Source: Archegozetes longisetosus
Taxonomy: Eukaryota > Arthropoda > Arachnida > Sarcoptiformes > Trhypochthoniidae
Direction of reading: 5' to 3'
DNA length: 64,000 nucleotides
Assembly (NCBI GenBank): GCA_018873245.2
Contig: JAEMBT020000004.1
Location: 1,774,573-1,838,572 of the forward strand
A program made the position numbers and the translations under genes. Positions 48,001 to 59,443 of the stretch are shown here, piece after piece (position 1 is the first letter of the stretch; the number at the start of each line of letters is the position of its first letter). Below the pieces are notes generated by a model. That model did no database searches. It was not told where the DNA came from and was given only the letters and a program-made list of their open reading frames with translations.

Positions 48001-48860
48001 TCATTCAAAAGACTAATTAATTGTTTCTTTTCTGTTTCTGAAAGATCTTCATTTATTCTGAATTTAATGTCTTCTCCTGATTTGATTATTTCTGCATCAT
48101 TCGCGAAAATCTTTTCAATATTCTTTACGACTTGTTGTTTACGTGATATTAATTTAGAATCTGGTTTTTGTTTGATGGAATAATATGCTTTTTATTTTAA
48201 CTATTTTTTAACTTTTTCGCTTTAATTCTGAAATCGCATTCTACATAATTGTCAAAATTATCTGATGCATATCCTACCTTTTGGTTTTTATAAATATATT
48301 GATTAAAGGGTGTTTCATTTGCAATCAAAATTTTATGACTCTCTGGATTATTTGGAAAGAATAAAGAATTTGCGACTAATAAATGGTGTTTGGTGTCAAG
48401 TTTCGAGCTTGGCTCTATCTCGCAGATATCATTAATTTTTGTTTTCGGAGAAATATCAATAAATCTATAAGAATTCGGCGGTATTACAACAGTTTCTTCA
48501 CTATGAAAAGTTATCCTTTTTATCCTTTTAATTATTCCATTAGTATTTTTATTATTTTCTATTTCGACAGATCGATCAGCATAATCAATCTTTAGTTTTG
48601 CCAAATCATGGAAGTCTGATCCTAATAGGATATCATCTTCAAATTTATCAATTATTAGAACTTTTAACTCATAAATTTGTTCTTTGAAGGTGATCATCAC
48701 AGTGGATTCTCCCAAGGGTTTTATCAGTTTTCTACTTATACCACTACAGTTTGTTTTCGTATCCGAATAATTCAATTTGAGTTTATCTGAGAAATTTTTA
48801 CTAATAACTGTTTGGTTTGATGCTGTATCTACGCAAGCGTTAACTGTAAAATTATTCACT
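45070..48860 (-). mobile_element. pol region of the errantivirus-like element
   Basis: Recognisable parts in order on the minus strand: retropepsin-like protease (about 48.2-48.9 kb), reverse transcriptase (about 47.3-48.0 kb, VRLVLDYRKLN), RNase H (about 46.6-47.2 kb, VKTDASDYGIGG, LITDHSSIHW), and integrase (about 45.6-46.5 kb) with its HHCC finger (CHECQLNK) and DDE core (DYLTKYVEMRAI, LQSDRGAVF), then a C-terminal tail. Broken in several places. Confidence 0.88.
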
Positions 48861-48929
48861 TTAACAGGTATATATAATAGTCCATCAAACTCTTCTAAAC
48901 TGAAATTTAACTTATTTGGAGGGATTTTG

Positions 48930-50935
48930 GTTTTTAGTTCTCGGATCCGACCCTCTCCGGACCCGTTCTTACGTTTAAATCAGTGGTTCCACGTTTGCTT
49001 TCGATTACGGAATTATTATTTGAGAGAATTGTAATTGAATTGTCATTCTTTTTAGAGATAGTTTGTTTGACTTGTTTAACTTCGGTATTACGTCTTTGGG
49101 AGTTATTCACAAAATTTGTTTCCGACCTCGAGCTATCTCCTCTTTGCTTATAGTATCCTCTATTATATCCTGTAGAATATCTATTCTGTGTTTGGATACG
49201 AGGTCTGTTATTATTATCAGATCTATTATAATCACTTGTTCTGCGCTCCTCTGGATAATTTGATTTTTCATTTTCGAGCCTTTTGCTAATATATTCATCT
49301 CTTTTCTTAAGGGACATTCATATATTTTATGATCAAAACTACCACATCTAAAACACTGATAAGTAAACTTCTCATTTTCATATCTAATTCCTATACTATT
49401 TCTCTTATTCTGCTCGAAAGAGTTGCCCTTATATTCTTTATCCGGTTTTTAAACTCTGGATAATACATAAATTCGTTATCATTATTATTGGAATCCTGGT
49501 TGTTAGGATCATTCGCTATATAGTTAGAATTGCTCTTATGGAACTTATTTTGAGGGTTAATTTTCTTATGTGGATAATCTATGGCTTTATTCATTTCAAT
49601 GAAATTCTCAGCATTTATAGCAATTTCTTTTAGTTGTTTAATACCATTAGTTAATGGCCAAATGCCCACATTAAGTATCTTATTTCTTATCTCATACCTC
49701 AACCCAAAGGTTATAATGTCTACTTTTTCGTTAGTTGACATTTGTTCATTGACTGCATCGCATAAATCTAAAGCTCTTCTAAAGTAAGAGCGAACAGATT
49801 CTTTGGGTTCTTGTTTTAATTGGGTTAGTTTGACCCTATTCGAAATGCCTTTGTCTTTACACTGAAATTCATTCAAAAATTCAGTTTTGAGTACACCCCA
49901 ATCAATTGAATCGAGAGATGTAATATTTTCGCTCATCCAACTAATAACATCATCGCAAACAAACTTTGGAAAATGTTTAACTTTATGCACATCATTCCAA
50001 CCGTTAATTAAAGCTGACTTTTCAAATTTTTGAGCCAAATTCTTGGATCAGAGTCAGTATTAAAAATCGGTGGTCTGTTAACAATATTTGAGCCGATAGA
50101 TAAATTTTCGAGGGCAGTAACCAAATTATTGGTCTCTTTATCAAGTTTGGGCAGCCCTATGTTCTGGGTTTTTAATTGGTTACCATCAAGTGTATTCAAC
50201 TGGGGCATGAAAATATTAGAACTTCGTTTCTTATTAGTTGCGTCGGATGTCAAGCCAGTAGCCGATAAGGGTTTGTTAGTAGTGGTAAATACAGTTCCTG
50301 TCATAGAGCTAGTGCTCATGTTAATAGTATTTATGGCAGGGTCTTGACTGTAGCAGACTTTAGTACTGAATGAGTTACTCGCTTGCAATTGTTTTGAATA
50401 CGTATATTTAGGTCTAACGCTACGGTATTCGTATTCGGATAATTGAGATTCAGTTTTATTTAAAACAAGATTATCAGAATTAGATTGTAAAACAGCTCCA
50501 GTATTATCATTCAAACTAATAGATCCATATTTTGAAATCATTTCATTCAATTCATGAGCTGATAAAATATCATATAAATACAACCAATTTCTATCATTGT
50601 TCGAGTCATGCAATTCATAGTATTCGAAAAGGCTTCTGGTTTTGATGGGTGGGATTTTATCAATCAAATCAACCCATATCATTATATTAGGTTTCGATTT
50701 ATTCAAAAGGTCATCCTTTTAAAATTTAAACGCTTAGAAGCTTGTGATGCATTGTTTAAGTGAGTCTCAGATGTAAAGAAAGTAGGGTTTGATGTTACAA
50801 AACTCTCTTCAAGATTCTGATTTTCATTGTCTGATTTTAAAGAATGTTCGTCATCTTCAGATGAACGGTCTGACCCATCCCCCCTCCGAGCGAAGGGCAA
50901 GTCAGAAGAAAATAATTCTCTATCAAAATTCATTA
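48930..50935 (-). mobile_element. gag-like region of the errantivirus-like element
   Basis: It lies between the 5' LTR and protease. It contains a helix-rich retrotransposon-gag-like part (QEPKESVRSYFRRALDLCDA, about 49.8 kb) and an Arg/Asn/Ser-rich tail with a zinc-knuckle-like CysHis cluster near 49.3 kb. Broken in several places. Confidence 0.75.
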
Positions 50936-50975
50936 TAACTCACCGAAATCCACAACTATGCGCCTCCACCATATA

Positions 50976-51545
50976 TGTTACAGTTACTGGACTTACTGTT
51001 ACTATTAGGACTGGACTTCTATAACTGTACTGTAAACAATGACAGTTATTCTGAAAAAACACAGTTATAAACACCAGTACACATAAAATATTATATTTAT
51101 TGATACGACATAAGTTTTGACAAATAGATGAAATACAAAAATATCAAAATTTTCCAAATAAAAACCAATACACAAATAATAACTCAATACATCTATAGTG
51201 TGCACACTTGTTCTCTTCACCTCCAAACTCTCTTCTCTCTAAAACATAACTAACTCGTATCTAAAATATCACTCTTTTTCCTCCAACTCTCTATACTTTT
51301 TCTCTTTTTCTTCTTTAAACTTTGAAATAAAACAAAACAAACATTAAGTTTATGAAGCGTGACCCCTCACTTGGGGCCCATGCTACATACAAACTTACAT
51401 ACATACATACTTACAATGCAAACCCATATCTAATACATATAATATTTAAAACTAACGCTAACTCTAACACTAACTCTAACTCTATAACACTACATAGCAA
51501 TACACTGCTATATAGCAATATAGAGCCGTCTAGTGCTCTGTAACA
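50976..51545 (-). repeat. 5' LTR of the errantivirus-like element (570 bp)
   Basis: Partner of 40,608-41,175, with the same TG...CA ends. The primer-site-like sequence follows 4 bp inside it at about 50,958-50,971. Confidence 0.92.
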
Positions 51546-51549
51546 TTAG

Positions 51550-51740
51550 TGACTTCGTCACTCTTTTATTTTATAAATTTAGAATTTATATTTACAAAAA
51601 AGATGACACAAGTAACCTTGCCCTATATCCAATGGTCAGTTTATATTCTTAGGCGGCAATGATGTTCAAGAAAATAGGGCATTATTTAAAAGACCTGAAT
51701 ACTGTGAGATCGAAAACAAAGATCTGTTTTTGGTCTTACA
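51550..51740 (-). mobile_element. Solo LTR, family X copy 2, 5' portion (right of the nested insertion)
   Basis: In minus orientation it begins TGTAAGACC and continues through the GATCTCACAGTATTCAGG block shared with the copy at 54,483. It is the other half of the LTR at 40,274-40,607, and the GAGG target duplication follows at 51,741-51,744. Confidence 0.85.
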
Positions 51741-51744
51741 GAGG

Positions 51745-52055
51745 TCTTAACATAAATATTGATAAAGCTCCTAATAATAAAGTTTCTTCTAAAATTACAG
51801 TTCAACCTCTATAACTTAAAGCTGTAGTTAACCCATTTTTAAATATAGTTTTAAAATAAACCTCATTTTTCTATGGAATTATATATTTTTGTTAAAAAGA
51901 TATTACTGCAGCTTTAAGTTAAACAAGTTTAGCTGTACAATAAAAGGAAACAAAAACGGAGTGAAAAAAGTCTTTAGGGTTCAAACCTTACAGCAACAAA
52001 GATGATATACTGAAGTCATACACAACTTTTTGCCATCAAAAAATACTGATAAGTA
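51745..52055. other. Spacer, no gene
   Basis: AT-rich stretch between the family X LTR and the mariner end. Nothing recognised. Confidence 0.35.
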
Positions 52056-54284
52056 TTAGATGTTAGCAGAATGGTCCGGACAACTAGATCTTTAAAACAA
52101 ATCTATACTTTTTAAATATGATTATATGGTTAGTGAGTTCATTCGCTTCCTGTCTGGTTGACCAAAGCCCACCGCAGTGGGAGGTGTCTTATACCAGTGG
52201 TGGCTCTTTCGACATTTATTTCATGTATAACTCGATCATACACCATCTAAAGTTGAGTCTGATTAGAAAATCTCTTATCTTTATTTGGCCTCTTTATTCT
52301 TGCAATACCATTAGAGTCGTAAGGGTTCAAATAAAGATTTTAAGTGAGGTGATTAAGTTCCATCCAGCGATGTCGATTAAAGAATTCTTTGACTTTCTAG
52401 TGTTTATGTGGTCTAGTATTATCGTGCAGGGTAAGTGTATTATGAAGCTGGTGCTTTTTTACTTCTGGAACTATTATTTGTTTCAAAAAATCCAATATAT
52501 TGTGAAATATTAAAAAGCAGTGCTTTAATTTCTATGATTGTTTAGTTAGTCATCTTAAGAGATTAACTTTAATCTATAATAAAGTAGTTTAGTAGTAAAA
52601 TAGAAAGTGTAGTTTATAACTTTCATTTATAATGAGTAATTATCTTTAGGGTCACAGTACAAAATCATTTTACACTTGACTGATGAATAACGGTATAAGT
52701 ACTATTTACCTAATTTACAGAAAAACACAAATATATTTTTGTTTTCAGATAAAAATAACTATTGTGAGAACCAAAAACTATAAAAAGGTTGTTTAAAGAG
52801 AGACAGACAGATAAAACATAAATCCTTAACTGTTAAGTATTATTCATTGTACATCAAAAGTTGCAATAAAATAATTATTAAGGAATAGAAGAACTTTTTT
52901 ATTTGAAGTCTATATATCATATTTATAATAAAGAGTACAAAAAGGTGAGTATCAAACAAATTACTTTAAAAAGTATAGCATATTTTATCGAGTCCAACCT
53001 GACTCATAGATAGAGAATTAGGTAAAAGTAAATTGGAATCTCACATTGAGATTCCTGATTTCAATTTACTTATTCCTAGAAACACGCATTACATGAGAAA
53101 TTCTATCGATCTCAAGTCACAAAAATAAACGTGACAATATACTTGAAATTTGACGTTTTTATTTTTCGGTAAAAGTCGATAACCAGGTATCCGATTTTGA
53201 TGAAAAGAAACAATCATCACTTCCCAGTCATCTATTGTTGCTCCTGTTTTGGTGGGCCTGCCATATCAAATATGGCCGCTAGCATTATTTTAGTTTAATA
53301 TTTCAAATTAAAGTTACATACTGTTCTTGTCCAGGTAAGCACCATTGACGTGAACTAAATAAGTTCTTAGGGTCATATGATTTGATTTAAGTTTCATCAA
53401 TTGCGATAATTCTTTCCAGAGATTTAGGATCGTTGTTGTATCTTTCAAGATATACACAAATATCGACACGCTTCTATTCTGAGCAGCTATAAATTCATGA
53501 GGCACCCACCTCGTAGCTATATTTTTAGCACAGACTTCTTTCAAAAGTCTTATTGTGCTCAATAACTGACTCCTAAATTTTCTACCAATTCAAAATTCCC
53601 CAATTACCGTTCTCAAGAAAAAGCTCTGAGTTTTACTTTGTGATTTTCATTGGCTGCTTCGCGAGGTTTCCCTTCACGAGGAGCATCTTCGCTTGTTAAA
53701 CTGGTTCGTTCTTTAAACTCTCCTTAAAGTTCGTACACTCGGTTTCTACTTAATGCTTGATTTCGAACGATTTCTTCAAGCATTATATAAACTTTGGAGG
53801 CAGACGTGTCCAGTAACACATGAAACTTGATAAATGCTTTCTGTTCTTGGATTTTAATACTGGCACGAAGTGGGTCCGTTTTTGGTCCACTTGTATAATT
53901 AATTAATAAAAGAGTGCAAATTACATATCGTCGGTTGAGTTCTATAAAGTCGTAACTCTTATAAATTGAGTTTTGAGGAAAACGACTTCAAAGTTTGATA
54001 TCATAATGAGCTTCTATGGGAACGATTATTTTTCTATTATAAAATTAATTTGAATTTTTTAAACTTGAAGTCAGCTTTGAGTAGAGCCCAAGTTATTGTA
54101 TTTAAAACTGGCATAAACTCTAAAAATTGGTTAACTCGATTTACGACTTTCTAGAACTCAACCTACGATATGATCCCATCATCCAACATATATTACTCTA
54201 ATGCGTAGTAAAATATCTTAAATATGCTTAACTTCTTTATCAATCTTAAGATATGATTGTCCGGACTATTCTGCTAACACCTAA
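52056..54284 (-). mobile_element. Mariner element with broken transposase and a ~0.8 kb insertion
   Basis: TA flanks (52,054-52,055 and 54,285-54,286) and inverted ends TTAGRTGTTAGCAGAATRGT followed by CCGGACAA define it. The minus strand reads, from about 53,880 to 53,300: IKFHVLLDTSASKVYIMLEE, TSEDAPREGKPR (helix-turn-helix part), ATRWVPHEF (the linker motif of mariners), and ERIIAIDET with SYDPKNL (first catalytic Asp). From about 52,510 to 52,110 it continues LHDNTRPH (second catalytic Asp), VKEFF and a C-terminal RHLPLRWALVNQTGS. Between them lie about 0.8 kb of foreign sequence. Several stops and frameshifts are present, so it is inactive. Confidence 0.85.
52510..53295. other. Insertion inside the mariner, identity unresolved
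   Basis: It interrupts the transposase between the first and second catalytic motifs. It has a TATA-like CTATAAAAAGG (about 52,780), AATAAA motifs, and AATAAACGTGACA near 53,130, the same string seen at 18,043. It could be a solo LTR plus a small MITE, but I could not fix its ends. Confidence 0.4.
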
Positions 54285-54482
54285 TAAATACGTTATGTTC
54301 AGTCAATACTGTGATATTCTTAGTCATTACTTCAATTATGCGTAAACTTTGAACATTTAAAATTTGTCAACTATTTTCCTCTAGTTATTCGTAATTTAGT
54401 TCTTTGTAACCAGTACCATAATTTTTAACCATAGAAAGTAAAAATACTGTGGCTGAGTAAAAAACTTGGCCTCATACACTTT

Positions 54483-54990
54483 TGTGAGATCAAAAACAGC
54501 TCTTTGTTTTCGATCTCACAGTATTCAGGTCATTTGAACAATGCCCTACTTTCTTGCCCTTCATTGTCGCCTAACGGCACAAACTGACCACTGATGTAGG
54601 ACAGGGTTGTAATACGAATTCTAAAGAAAATTTTCTAAAAGAGTAACGAGGTCACCAACGTATCCTCAATTAGTAGTTGGTCAGTTAGTGACCAACAATA
54701 GATATTTCTAGAAAATTTTCCATTGATACGTCAACAGCTCCTGGCCCTATATAAAGGAGTGAAGAGACTCTTACACTTCACTTCCCAAACTCTTAAGACT
54801 AAGTGATCTTCGAGAGTAACCAACACCTACAGTAATAGTGTATATTCAAAATCCAAACCTTTCAATACCTAAATCTTTTATTTTGTATAAAGCTTTCTTT
54901 TAATAAATAAACTTTGGTTTTCTTTAAAACTGTGTGTAAGTTTTAATTGTCGAACTCAGCAGAGAACTAAATTCAAATAAAACCTCTGCA
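54483..54990 (+). mobile_element. Solo LTR, family X copy 3 (508 bp)
   Basis: It starts TGTGAGATC and ends CCTCTGCA, flanked by CTTT (54,479-54,482 and 54,991-54,994). It has the clearest promoter-like layout of the three copies: TATATAAAGGAGTGAAG at about 54,752, and AATAAAC and AATAAAACC near the 3' end. No internal sequence is attached. Confidence 0.85.
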
Positions 54991-55200
54991 CTTTTAATGA
55001 TTATTGTAATATCTCTTGTAACGATTCTTACAATTGTAAAAATTAAGTTATCAAAGGCTTATCTACTATACTGTTAAAACTCAAAAATATTTTAACATTT
55101 AAATATTTTATTTAAAAAATGATACATACTTAGACTAAAAAATAGACTAAAATTCTTGTTTATGCAACCATTATTTTTTCAGACAAAAGAAATATGAAGT

Positions 55201-57384
55201 TCAGGCAATAAAAACTTCATTATGTTTTCTCCTATAATGGTCTCTAAGATTTTCCTTCCAATAGGACTCATAATTACAATTACCATAATCACACTTAAAC
55301 TCTTTGATACCCTTGTGAATGACTTCGTGCCTTATTAAAACACAATAATGTCCAAAAGACTTATTACAATTTGGATAGCGACACCTAAAAGCGCGCTCTT
55401 TTTCCTTATTAAGTGTCTTAACACTTTCGTCATGAGAGTTCACGTGTTTTACGTAGTCGGATCTCTTAATGAACTCTCGACCACAGTTGGGTTTTTTACA
55501 TTTATGTGGTTTTTCTCCTGTGTGTGTCATATAGTGCTGATTACGAGTTGATGTTTGAGCAAAACTTTTGCCACAATTAGGATCTAAGCATTTATAGGGT
55601 TTTTCACCTGAAAAATAAAAATTCAACCATTTTTCCAAACATTAAGAAAGAAAATTTTTTCTTTAATTGATTAATACCCGTGTGAACACGCATATGAGCC
55701 GTAGATAATCTTTTCTAAACCATTCGCCACATTCTTGACATTTTAATGAGCTTTCACGTCTTGAATACTGTTTTGTTAGATTTTTTTTATAAGTTTGTGC
55801 TGTTAAAACACTAGGATGCACTAAAAGCTCTTGTTCTTCTATCTTACTACTATCTAATTCTTCGTTACTTAATCGTAGTTTATCTTCACAATCAATTTCA
55901 GGCAAAATAAACTCTTGTTCGCAATCATTTGAATTTTCAATGGTTTCGCTTTTGATATTGCTATCGGTCGTCTTCTCAGTAATTATTGGCTCAATTTTAT
56001 CGCTTTCATGTCTTGTTTTAAAATTATTCATAGACTTATGATATTTTAGATGAAGTGATAGATAGTTCTGTGTCCAAAAAGTCTTATTACAATTGCGATA
56101 ATGACATCTAATCAGTTTTTCACTTGAAAAATGAACGATTCTTTCATGTTTTCGCAAACCGTTAATAGTAGAAAAAACTAAAGATAAAATAATAAGGTAT
56201 AAAAAACTTTAGATTATAGACATAAATATTAGATGGAATCAGTGGAAATTGCAATTTCATATCTTCAAAAGTATATTTAATGGCAAAATAATAATTATAT
56301 ATCTAATGAATATACTCGCCTCCCGTCTGGTTGACAAAGGCCCAGCGAGGTCAGAGGTTACACTTACCAGTGACACTATTTTGTAAATTGATTCCTTTCT
56401 TATAACTTGTTCGAAAGTAGCATCATACTAATATGAATTTGCAAATTTTTAAAGTATTTATTTGATTTGCGATATAAACAATTTGCAGGAAAAATCAGAC
56501 AAAAAACTTAAAGTTATGAAAATGAAGTTTGACTGTCATACTGTGTACGAAAAAGTTATAAGAGAGAAATCAGTCTAAACAATATCGCCACTGGTAAGTG
56601 TAATCTCTGACCTCGCTGGGTTTTTTCAACCAGACGGGAGGCGAGTATATTCATTAGATATGTAATTATTTTGCCATTAAATATACTTTTGAAGATATGA
56701 AATTACAAATTTCATTGATTCCATCTAATAGTTTTTGATAAATTTAAAATAAAAAAGTCGTTAACATGAATAAAAGTTGATATCAATTTTGAGATAGTTT
56801 TAGTTCTTTGAGAAAAATTTTTCCAACTGTTCTATCAAAACTTCTTTAATTTGTTTAATACCTTTTAAACATTGAGAATATTTACACTTAAAATTCGGGC
56901 TAGAATTAGATCCGAGACAACTGTAGGACAATTTTTGTGGTACTCTTGAATGACGAGGTCTTAAACGACGAGAACTTGCACTACTTTTGTCTTTATTATG
57001 ACAAAAATCAGAAGTTTCTTCCCCATTGTTGTGATTCATAAAACTTAAGTCCTGTTTATTATGTTCAGAATTGTGCCTCAATTGCTCAAGATATTCTTCA
57101 GACTTAACCAATTGTTGTAAAAGCTTTTCTTCTTTATGACGAATAGCATGTAAATCATTCACTGAATTATAGTTTAATTTATTGACCAATTGTTCGATAA
57201 TATCGTCCATTTCGTCAATACATCTGCGAGCAGTTAAGTGGATACCAGTTAACACATTCACTAATCGCTCACATCCTGTTAATTGTTCACATAATTGTTT
57301 GTTAGTTTGGCCCAAATTATAACAATTCTCACAATCAACCGTTTGTTTATTATGTGTTTCCGTTGTACGCGTCGACGAAAACAT
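55201..57384 (-). CDS. Coiled-coil / C2H2 zinc-finger protein, three exons, apparent frameshift
   Basis: Exons 57384-56862, 56177-55678 and 55607-55201, GT-AG introns. Exon 1 gives a long coiled-coil-prone N-terminus with a Cys pair (CENCYNLGQ) and the start of a finger (FKCKYSQCLK) completed by exon 2 (FSTINGLRKHERIVH). Exon 2 adds CHYRNCNKTF, an acidic linker and CQECGEWF. Exon 3 has four fingers, including CLDPNCGKSFAQTSTRNQHY, CKKPNCGREF, CRYPNCNKSF and a last YESYWKENLRDHYRRKH finger. Layout and C-terminus match the gene at 3.1-5.5 kb. Near 55,700 the CQECGEWF finger loses frame by one base just before its His codons: exon 2 is one base short of the phase its donor needs. This could be a real lesion or a sequence error. 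Intron 1 carries a MITE. Confidence 0.8.
56229..56728. mobile_element. Inverted-repeat MITE built from mariner 3' ends (500 bp)
   Basis: TA flanks (56,227-56,228 and 56,729-56,730) enclose TTAGATGGAATCA and its inverse. Arms of about 165 bp are inverted copies. Read outward-in on the minus strand, the left arm encodes PRWAFVNQTGGEYIH and a stop, the C-terminal end of a mariner transposase (compare RWALVNQTGS in the mariner at 52.1 kb). So both arms derive from the same 3' end of a mariner. It lies in intron 1 of the flanking zinc-finger gene. Confidence 0.85.
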
Positions 57385-58257
57385 TGTCCAAATTTGTATT
57401 TTTATATTATTTTTAGTTTAAATGTTGATTAAACTATGGCTTAATTTGTTGTGAGGTTGTTTATTAAAGTTTACGTAAAGATGAAATACTTGAAATTTTG
57501 TAATGAAATCATGTGTTTATTGTTTACATGGGTTCAATACAATATAAGTTTTCTATGTACAAGTTTTTAAACAAGATTAAACTACCCAATTTTAGCGTTG
57601 TATTAACTTGTATTATAAGCAATCGTATATTTTTACGCTAAAATTGCGTTAAACCACTTTATTTGCTTGAGTCGAAACACAGCAAACTAATTGTTTTCAT
57701 TAAATAGCTTTTACTGTATTACATATAGATTGAGTGAAGTTTACTATTATTTTGGATAGATGTCGATGAGCTCACTTGAGTCAAGTGCAAAGTGCGATAA
57801 AGCATCTTAAATGCAATAAAACGTCAGAAAATAAAGTTCACAAACTATTATATGCTTCACTTTCGTTCAGCTAATTTCTATCGAATGTATCACTAAATAA
57901 GAAATAAATTGAGTTTGTTCAATATTTGATACTAGTTTGGAGACAAATTGCGTCATAATTAGACTATTCGTGCAATACGCCAAACAATTGTTATACTCTA
58001 TTGGCCTCAAATATGAAACGACATGTCAAACACAAAACATTACGTCATAGTTTATAGATAGTAAAACAATGTTAATTACTCGTCATTTAAATAGTGCAAA
58101 ACAAGCGCCTTGTAAGTATACATAAACAATGCAATTCATATTAATATCCATTTTGAAAAAGGTGTCAAAACTGAACAAATTCAATTGACACATGTGTTCA
58201 AATCAATTTAATTGATTTTTCAAAACTGAAAACTTATTGGCATCCAAATTAAAAACA
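57385..58257. promoter_or_regulatory. Divergent intergenic region between two zinc-finger genes
   Basis: 873 bp separate the two divergent start codons, so both promoters and 5' UTRs should lie here. AT-rich, with a local inverted pair GTTTAA/AAACTACCCAATTTTAGCG...CGCTAAAATTGCGTTAAACC near 57,570-57,660. No open frame of note. Confidence 0.4.
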
Positions 58258-59404
58258 ATGAAAAAATACGACAAACTGTTGTTCAAATACAATAAACTAT
58301 TAGCAGATAATAAGCAATTGAAAAGGGCCCTAAATGGGCTCAGATCTAAGTTAACTATTAGCGAACAATACCGTAATGCGATCAAAATTGCCTTTGATTT
58401 GTCGCTAAGACTATCGCAACACCTCAAGACTGAGAACGAGCTCTTCAAATCAGCTCAACAAGTGTCCACTTTAAGCGATCATATTGTCAGGCAAACTGTT
58501 ACTAGTAGTAATGACCAGATGAGCGATAGCGTTCAACATATTCATACAAATGATAGCTTTGATAATAATTTATGCAAAAGTGATTTAATCGTTAATCAAT
58601 ACGAAGATCAAATCAAGGGATGGAAGGAAGAAATGGATCTATTGATGAGTTTACCAATTAATGAAGTTTTGATCACTAGTAGTGATCAGATGATAGCTGA
58701 TAGGTATCTCGAAGATTCCAGTGATCAAAGTGACCAAGAGATGGATGTTGATCCTAGTGGTACTTATTGTATTGCTTCTCTCTTTTTCATTTTTCATTTT
58801 TTCTTTCTTATTCTGTTCTGACTCAGTTTTCATTGCTTAGTATTTAGTTTGATTTTTTTAGCTGTTCATAAACAAATAGATTTATATTGGGATCTTTTCT
58901 TTTTGAGTTTACGTTACTTTTAGAGCTGCGATCAGAGCAAGTTTATCATATTTTTAGTCGAAGACATAGGTGTTGCTCTAAAGCAGATATTTTCGGTATC
59001 AGTTTCTTTTCAAATGTTGATTTGCTTTCAGGCAATTTACACTAAGACTACTTTTTCAATTGAACATAACTGAAATTGATTTCGTTATTTGAGTTGAGTT
59101 TTGTTAATTATATTTACGTACTTAGATGAAAAACAAAAATTTCTTTTCAAATTTGAATTCTCTCTATTATTCATCTGGCTATTTCTTATTGTTTTACTCG
59201 CGAATAACTCAAAGAACGGTATTGCTGATAATTTAAAATTTTTTATTTGTGCTTTTCATTTAATTAATTAAAAGTTTTGTACCCAAAGCACAAGTTTTTG
59301 TTCATAATATCAACTAATAGCGAACTCGTTTTCAGAAGGTTTGCGAACAGTTTTTTAATCAGAGATGAACATTCGTGTGATTTAGCTTTTGAGCTATTTG
59401 TCGC

Positions 59405-59443
<39 letters not shown>

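Larger units (their letters stand above)
40608..51545 (-). mobile_element. Errantivirus-like Ty3/Gypsy element with env, ~10.9 kb, young
   Basis: A complete LTR-to-LTR element on the minus strand, flanked by TTAG on both sides (40,604-40,607 and 51,546-51,549). The LTRs start TGTTACAG and end CTGTAACA and differ, by eye, only in two single-base run lengths, so the insertion is recent. Order from the 5' LTR: primer-site-like TGGAGGCGC, gag-like region, pol (protease, reverse transcriptase, RNase H, integrase), then env. This is the layout of insect errantiviruses. A GTGAGT motif between the primer site and gag (50,943-50,938) could be the donor of the spliced env message that the family uses. 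Gag-pol is broken in several places (perhaps five to ten), while env is mostly open, so this copy looks non-autonomous. Confidence 0.92.

Noticed and set aside
40982-51543. Identical 63-codon frames at 40,982-41,173 and 51,352-51,543
   Set aside because: Both are inside the two LTRs of the errantivirus-like element, antisense to it and rich in CTAACT-type simple sequence.
40274-54990. Reading the family X LTRs at 40.3/51.7 kb and 54.5 kb as the two ends of one element
   Set aside because: They are in opposite orientations, and each has its own complete 4-bp duplication, so they are separate solo LTRs.
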